Source: Colivivens sp963626085
Lineage (GTDB): Bacteria > Bacteroidota > Bacteroidia > Bacteroidales > Bacteroidaceae
NCBI GenBank assembly: GCA_963626085.1
Contig: CAVFVJ010000009.1
Location: 1-53,437 of the forward strand
Direction of reading: 5' to 3'
Length of the DNA: 53,437 bases
The notes beneath the pieces were generated by a model, which had not been told where the DNA came from, did no database searches, and saw only the letters and a list, made by a program, of their open reading frames with translations. How positions within the stretch are numbered: position 1 is the stretch's first letter; every line of letters starts with the position of its first letter. Positions 50,953-53,437 of this stretch are shown here, one piece after another. A program made the translations under genes and the position numbers.

Positions 50953-52296
50953 ATGTTTGAGAGGACAGCCATAAAGTATCTTCGCCAGTGGGCGAGCAAA
51001 GAAGAACGAAAGCCGCTTGTGTTGAGGGGTGCCCGACAGGTGGGCAAGACAACCTTGGTTGCATTGTTCGCCAAGGAGTTTGACACTTATATCTACATGA
51101 ACTTAGAGGAAAAGGAGAGCAGGTCTCTCTTCTCTGAAGATTACCCATTTGAAGACTTGTTGGCTGGTATCTATTTCAAGGCGAACGTGCCTCAGGATGC
51201 AGGTGGGCGGACACTCCTCTTTATCGACGAGATACAGAACGAGCCTAAGGCGGTGCAGACGCTACGTTACTTCTATGAGAAGCGTCCAGACATATACGTG
51301 ATTGCCGCTGGGTCACTGTTGGAGAGCTTGATGGGGCGTCATATCTCATTTCCTGTAGGTCGGGTGGAGTATATGGCTTTGCATCCCTGTACTTTTGCCG
51401 AATTCCTGGGTGCAATGGGGCAGGATGCAATGGCGGACTGTATAGAAAATGTATCATTGCCTTTGTCATTGCACCAACATGCCATGGATTGGTTCAAGAA
51501 ATACATGATTGTGGGTGGATTGCCTGAGGCGGTTGCCAATTATGCCAAGTACAATGATATTGTCAGACTGAACGGGGTATTCAATTCTCTGCTCTCGGGT
51601 TATAGGGATGACGTTGAGAAGTATGCGGGTAAGCCAAAGGAACAAGATGCCATCAGATATATCTTGAATTATGGTTGGGCAGCTGCCGGTCACCGCATTC
51701 AGTTTGCAAAGTTCACTGGCTCCACCTTCAAGGCGGCTGAGGCAGGCAACGCATTCAGGACGCTGGAGAAAACCCTTCTACTGGAGTTGGTATATCCCCA
51801 GACTTCGGTGTCCTTCCCTGTATTGCCTGATTTGAAGAAAAGTCCAAAGTTATTGTGGCTTGACACAGGACTGGTGAACTATGTGGCTGGGATGCAAGAA
51901 GACCTGCTGTTCAGTAGGGATTCCGATGAACTGTGGAACGGTGATATTGCCGAGCATGTTGTCGGTCAGGAACTGCTTGGGCCTTCTGTCTGCTTTGGGG
52001 AGAAACGAATGTTTTGGGTGCGTGATGCGAAGAACTCACAGGCAGAGGTGGATTTTCTGATACGTTACAAGTCTCATCTTTTGCCTGTGGAAGTGAAGAC
52101 GGGTTGTAATGCAAAGTTGCGGTCTCTGCACCTCTTCATGGACGAATCAAAGGAAACGGTGGCTCTGCGCTTGTGGAACGGGCCGATGACATCCGATAAG
52201 GTGACGACCCCAAACGGCAAGACTTACACCTTATATAATATACCTCTGTACTATACTGGTCATTTACAGGCGTTCCTGCAGGGTGTCGGGGGTTGA
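50953..52296 (+). CDS. AAA_14 ATPase with C-terminal DUF4143 domain
   Basis: 447 aa. Walker A is GARQVGKTT (26-34) and Walker B is LLFIDE (88-93). The C-terminal DUF4143 half carries AEVDFLI...LLPVEVKTG, a spacing that resembles a PD-(D/E)xK nuclease core (Asp, then Glu-x-Lys). Such ATP-binding proteins occur in many copies in Bacteroidetes; function unknown. The gene is bracketed by two copies of a hairpin element in direct orientation (50761-50816 and 52470-52531). The ATG at 50953 is preferred to a TTG at 50944. Two hairpins follow the stop. Confidence 0.9.
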   Translation: MFERTAIKYLRQWASKEERKPLVLRGARQVGKTTLVALFAKEFDTYIYMNLEEKESRSLFSEDYPFEDLLAGIYFKANVPQDAGGRTLLFIDEIQNEPKAVQTLRYFYEKRPDIYVIAAGSLLESLMGRHISFPVGRVEYMALHPCTFAEFLGAMGQDAMADCIENVSLPLSLHQHAMDWFKKYMIVGGLPEAVANYAKYNDIVRLNGVFNSLLSGYRDDVEKYAGKPKEQDAIRYILNYGWAAAGHRIQFAKFTGSTFKAAEAGNAFRTLEKTLLLELVYPQTSVSFPVLPDLKKSPKLLWLDTGLVNYVAGMQEDLLFSRDSDELWNGDIAEHVVGQELLGPSVCFGEKRMFWVRDAKNSQAEVDFLIRYKSHLLPVEVKTGCNAKLRSLHLFMDESKETVALRLWNGPMTSDKVTTPNGKTYTLYNIPLYYTGHLQAFLQGVGG

Positions 52297-52337
52297 CAAT
52301 GTGATTAGAGATGAAAGGATGAGATGCTTGATTGTGC

Positions 52338-52368
52338 AAAGTTTTAGGTTGAACTGACCTAAAACTTT
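52338..52368 (+). terminator. terminator-like hairpin 1 after the DUF4143 gene
   Basis: AAAGTTTTAGGT and ACCTAAAACTTT form a 12-bp perfect stem around a 7-nt loop, 42 bp after the stop. No long U-run follows. Confidence 0.6.
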
Positions 52369-52382
52369 ACAGATTCGAGTAC

Positions 52383-52406
52383 TTTTAGGTTGAATGAACC
52401 TGAAAA
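52383..52406 (+). terminator. terminator-like hairpin 2, related in sequence to hairpin 1
   Basis: TTTTAGGTT and AACCTGAAAA pair with one bulged base. It shares the TTTTAGGTTGAA core of the hairpin before it, so it looks like a diverged duplicate. Its U-run is absent. Confidence 0.45.
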
Positions 52407-52469
52407 ATCGGCTGCTGGCAGGACATTCAAGGTGAATGCTGCAAGATAACTTGTAAACATAAAAATGCT

Positions 52470-52531
52470 TAGTAGGTGCGGTGTCCCACCGCACTTTTTT
52501 TAATATGTGACGTGGGACACGTCACCTACTA
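52470..52531 (+). repeat. dispersed hairpin element, complete copy B
   Basis: 62 bp. Perfect 9-bp inverted ends TAGTAGGTG and CACCTACTA enclose two hairpins, GTGCGGTG-TCC-CACCGCAC and GTGACGTG-GGA-CACGTCAC, separated by a T-run and AATAT. The first hairpin with its T-run would act as an intrinsic terminator on the plus strand. Copy A lies at 50761-50816, a half-copy at 24837-24861 and a truncated one at 1-17. Confidence 0.8.
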
Positions 52532-52720
52532 TTGCATGATTATCGCTGAAGTGTGTAAGGTTGCAGGATATTTGCCAACGAAATTTAACGCATTAACAAA
52601 AGTTAACATGGGGGGCGATTACTCTTATCTCTACTTTGTCTAACTTTACAGCCTAAAAATAACAAGGCAGAGGAAACTTAGGTAATTCACTATTAATAAT
52701 TAATTTAACAACAAGTAACA

Positions 52721-53437
52721 ATGACAAAGAAGATTTACTTTTTCGCAGTAATGACCGCATTGTTCCTGCTGGCACCCGCCACTCTTCGGGCGGCTTCATC
52801 GGGCAGCTGCGGCGACAAAGTCACATGGACTCTGGACGACCAGGGCGTACTTACCATTGAGGGTACGGGAGCAATGACAGACTTTACTGAAACCCCCCAA
52901 TGGAAAGAAAAAGTCACAAAGGCAATCATCGGAGAAGGTATTACATCGATTGGAAATTATGCGTTCCGTAGCTGCTACGGCCTGACAAGCGTGACCATCC
53001 CCAACTCTGTGACGAGCATAGGTGAGGGAGCGTTCGCATATTGCAAAGGACTGACAAGCGTGACTATCCCCGCCGCCGTGACGAGCATAGGATTTGTTGC
53101 GTTCCATAGCTGCACAGGGCTGACAAAAATAGTATCTCTGGCAGAGACTCCTCCTGCCTGCGGCAACATGGCCTTCGATTACGTTGACAAGAGCGGATGT
53201 AAGCTGTACGTGCCGGAGAAGTCCATGGACGCATACAAGGCCGCAGACGGATGGAAGGACTTTGTTAACGTTGAAGCCTTGGCTGACGGAACTGAGTCAG
53301 GCACATGCGGTGACAACATCAAATGGACGCTGGACAGCGATGGCTTGCTGACACTTGAGGGCACGGGAGCAATGCCTGACTATACTGAAACCCCCCAATG
53401 GAAAGAAAAAGTCACAAAGGCAATCATCGGAGAAGGT
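52721..53437 (+). CDS. BspA-like leucine-rich repeat surface protein, 5' part
   Basis: The frame is open from ATG 52721 to the window end, 239 codons with no stop, so the gene is cut by the edge. A signal peptide (ending near APATLRA) is followed by a SGSCGDKVTWTLDDQGVLTIEGTGAM unit and LRR_5-type repeats (ITSIGNYAFRSCYGLTSVTIP, VTSIGEGAFAYCKGLTSVTIP). The whole unit then starts again at about residue 190 (SGTCGDNIKWTLDSDGLLTLEGTGAM). BspA-type proteins of oral and gut Bacteroidetes bind host matrix proteins or other bacteria. A 54-nt stretch is repeated exactly within it (52886-52939 and 53384-53437). Confidence 0.9.
   Translation, partial: MTKKIYFFAVMTALFLLAPATLRAASSGSCGDKVTWTLDDQGVLTIEGTGAMTDFTETPQWKEKVTKAIIGEGITSIGNYAFRSCYGLTSVTIPNSVTSIGEGAFAYCKGLTSVTIPAAVTSIGFVAFHSCTGLTKIVSLAETPPACGNMAFDYVDKSGCKLYVPEKSMDAYKAADGWKDFVNVEALADGTESGTCGDNIKWTLDSDGLLTLEGTGAMPDYTETPQWKEKVTKAIIGEG
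52886..53437 (+). repeat. exact 54-nt repeat inside the BspA-like gene, 498-bp period
   Basis: 52886-52939 and 53384-53437 are identical over 54 nt; one more base upstream is shared. The second copy runs to the last base of the window. Recent duplication or gene conversion of the 166-aa unit would explain it. Confidence 0.85.

Larger units (their letters stand above)
52297..52720. other. 424-bp intergenic region with two hairpins, a repeat element and the bspA leader
   Basis: No gene is visible. It contains two related hairpins (52338-52368 and 52383-52406), copy B of the dispersed element (52470-52531), and an AT-rich leader before the BspA-like gene. A TAACTTTA at 52641-52648 is a poor -7 candidate. 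Confidence 0.6.

Noticed and set aside
1..53437. Insertion sequence, prophage, tRNA or rRNA genes
   Set aside because: I saw no transposase, integrase, phage structural gene or recognisable RNA gene on either strand; a tRNAscan or Infernal run would settle the RNA question.

Overview
The window looks like a chromosomal segment of a Bacteroidales bacterium, most probably a Prevotellaceae member. The reasons are a full-length SprA/Sov-type type IX secretion translocon directly after ruvA, a BspA-like leucine-rich surface protein, a FadL-like outer-membrane protein, DUF1599 and BT_3928-type proteins, and many Bacteroidetes-style promoters (TTTG at -33 and TAnnTTTG at -7, about 19 nt apart). Base composition is near 50 % GC by eye. 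The species is an inference. I saw no rRNA, tRNA, CRISPR array, prophage or insertion sequence.

Layout. 0-1.2 kb: an AAA ATPase next to a truncated copy of a dispersed hairpin repeat. 1.3-6.4 kb (minus): a GH2 glycosidase, a FadL-like outer-membrane protein and an aromatic/glycine-rich secreted protein. 7.0-11.6 kb (minus): a phosphate module of PiT transporter, PhoR-like kinase and PhoB-like regulator; the upstream regions of the transporter and the regulator both carry 11-bp-periodic TTACA arrays that look like Bacteroidetes PHO boxes. 11.8-13.6 kb (minus): a 40-aa membrane peptide and a C-terminal processing protease. 13.7-17.0 kb (plus): a C26 amidohydrolase/M19 dipeptidase fusion, an M28 lipoprotein peptidase and SufE. 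17-18.6 kb (minus): an M6 protease with a dockerin. 18.7-21.0 kb (plus): GH43, DJ-1 and IspD. RecG follows on the minus strand and gdhA on the plus strand. 25.0-29.0 kb: an ABC ATPase, permease and YtrA-type GntR regulator, then a GIN-domain lipoprotein and a TraB/GumN-like protein. 29.3-39.6 kb: ruvA, sprA, a conserved hypothetical, xseA and xseB. 39.8-47.2 kb: ndk, an M23/LysM endopeptidase, then DUF1599, DoxX-like, tpiA, SPOR, folE and dnaG. 47.3-50.6 kb: a lipoprotein, rplS (minus), metF and the delta-prime subunit gene. 50.6-53.4 kb: an AAA_14/DUF4143 gene bracketed by two near-identical hairpin repeats in direct orientation, then the start of a BspA-like gene cut by the window edge.

The most interesting signals are non-coding. 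They are (1) the two phase-locked PHO-box-like arrays, which predict a self-regulated phosphate regulon, and (2) a family of small palindromic elements (TAGTAGGTG...CACCTACTA ends, stem sequences that vary while pairing is kept) found at the left edge, after gdhA and on both sides of the DUF4143 gene. Relatives of these elements may serve as terminators after gdhA and the phosphate transporter. Both window ends lie inside repeats, which suggests that the window is a whole assembly contig.
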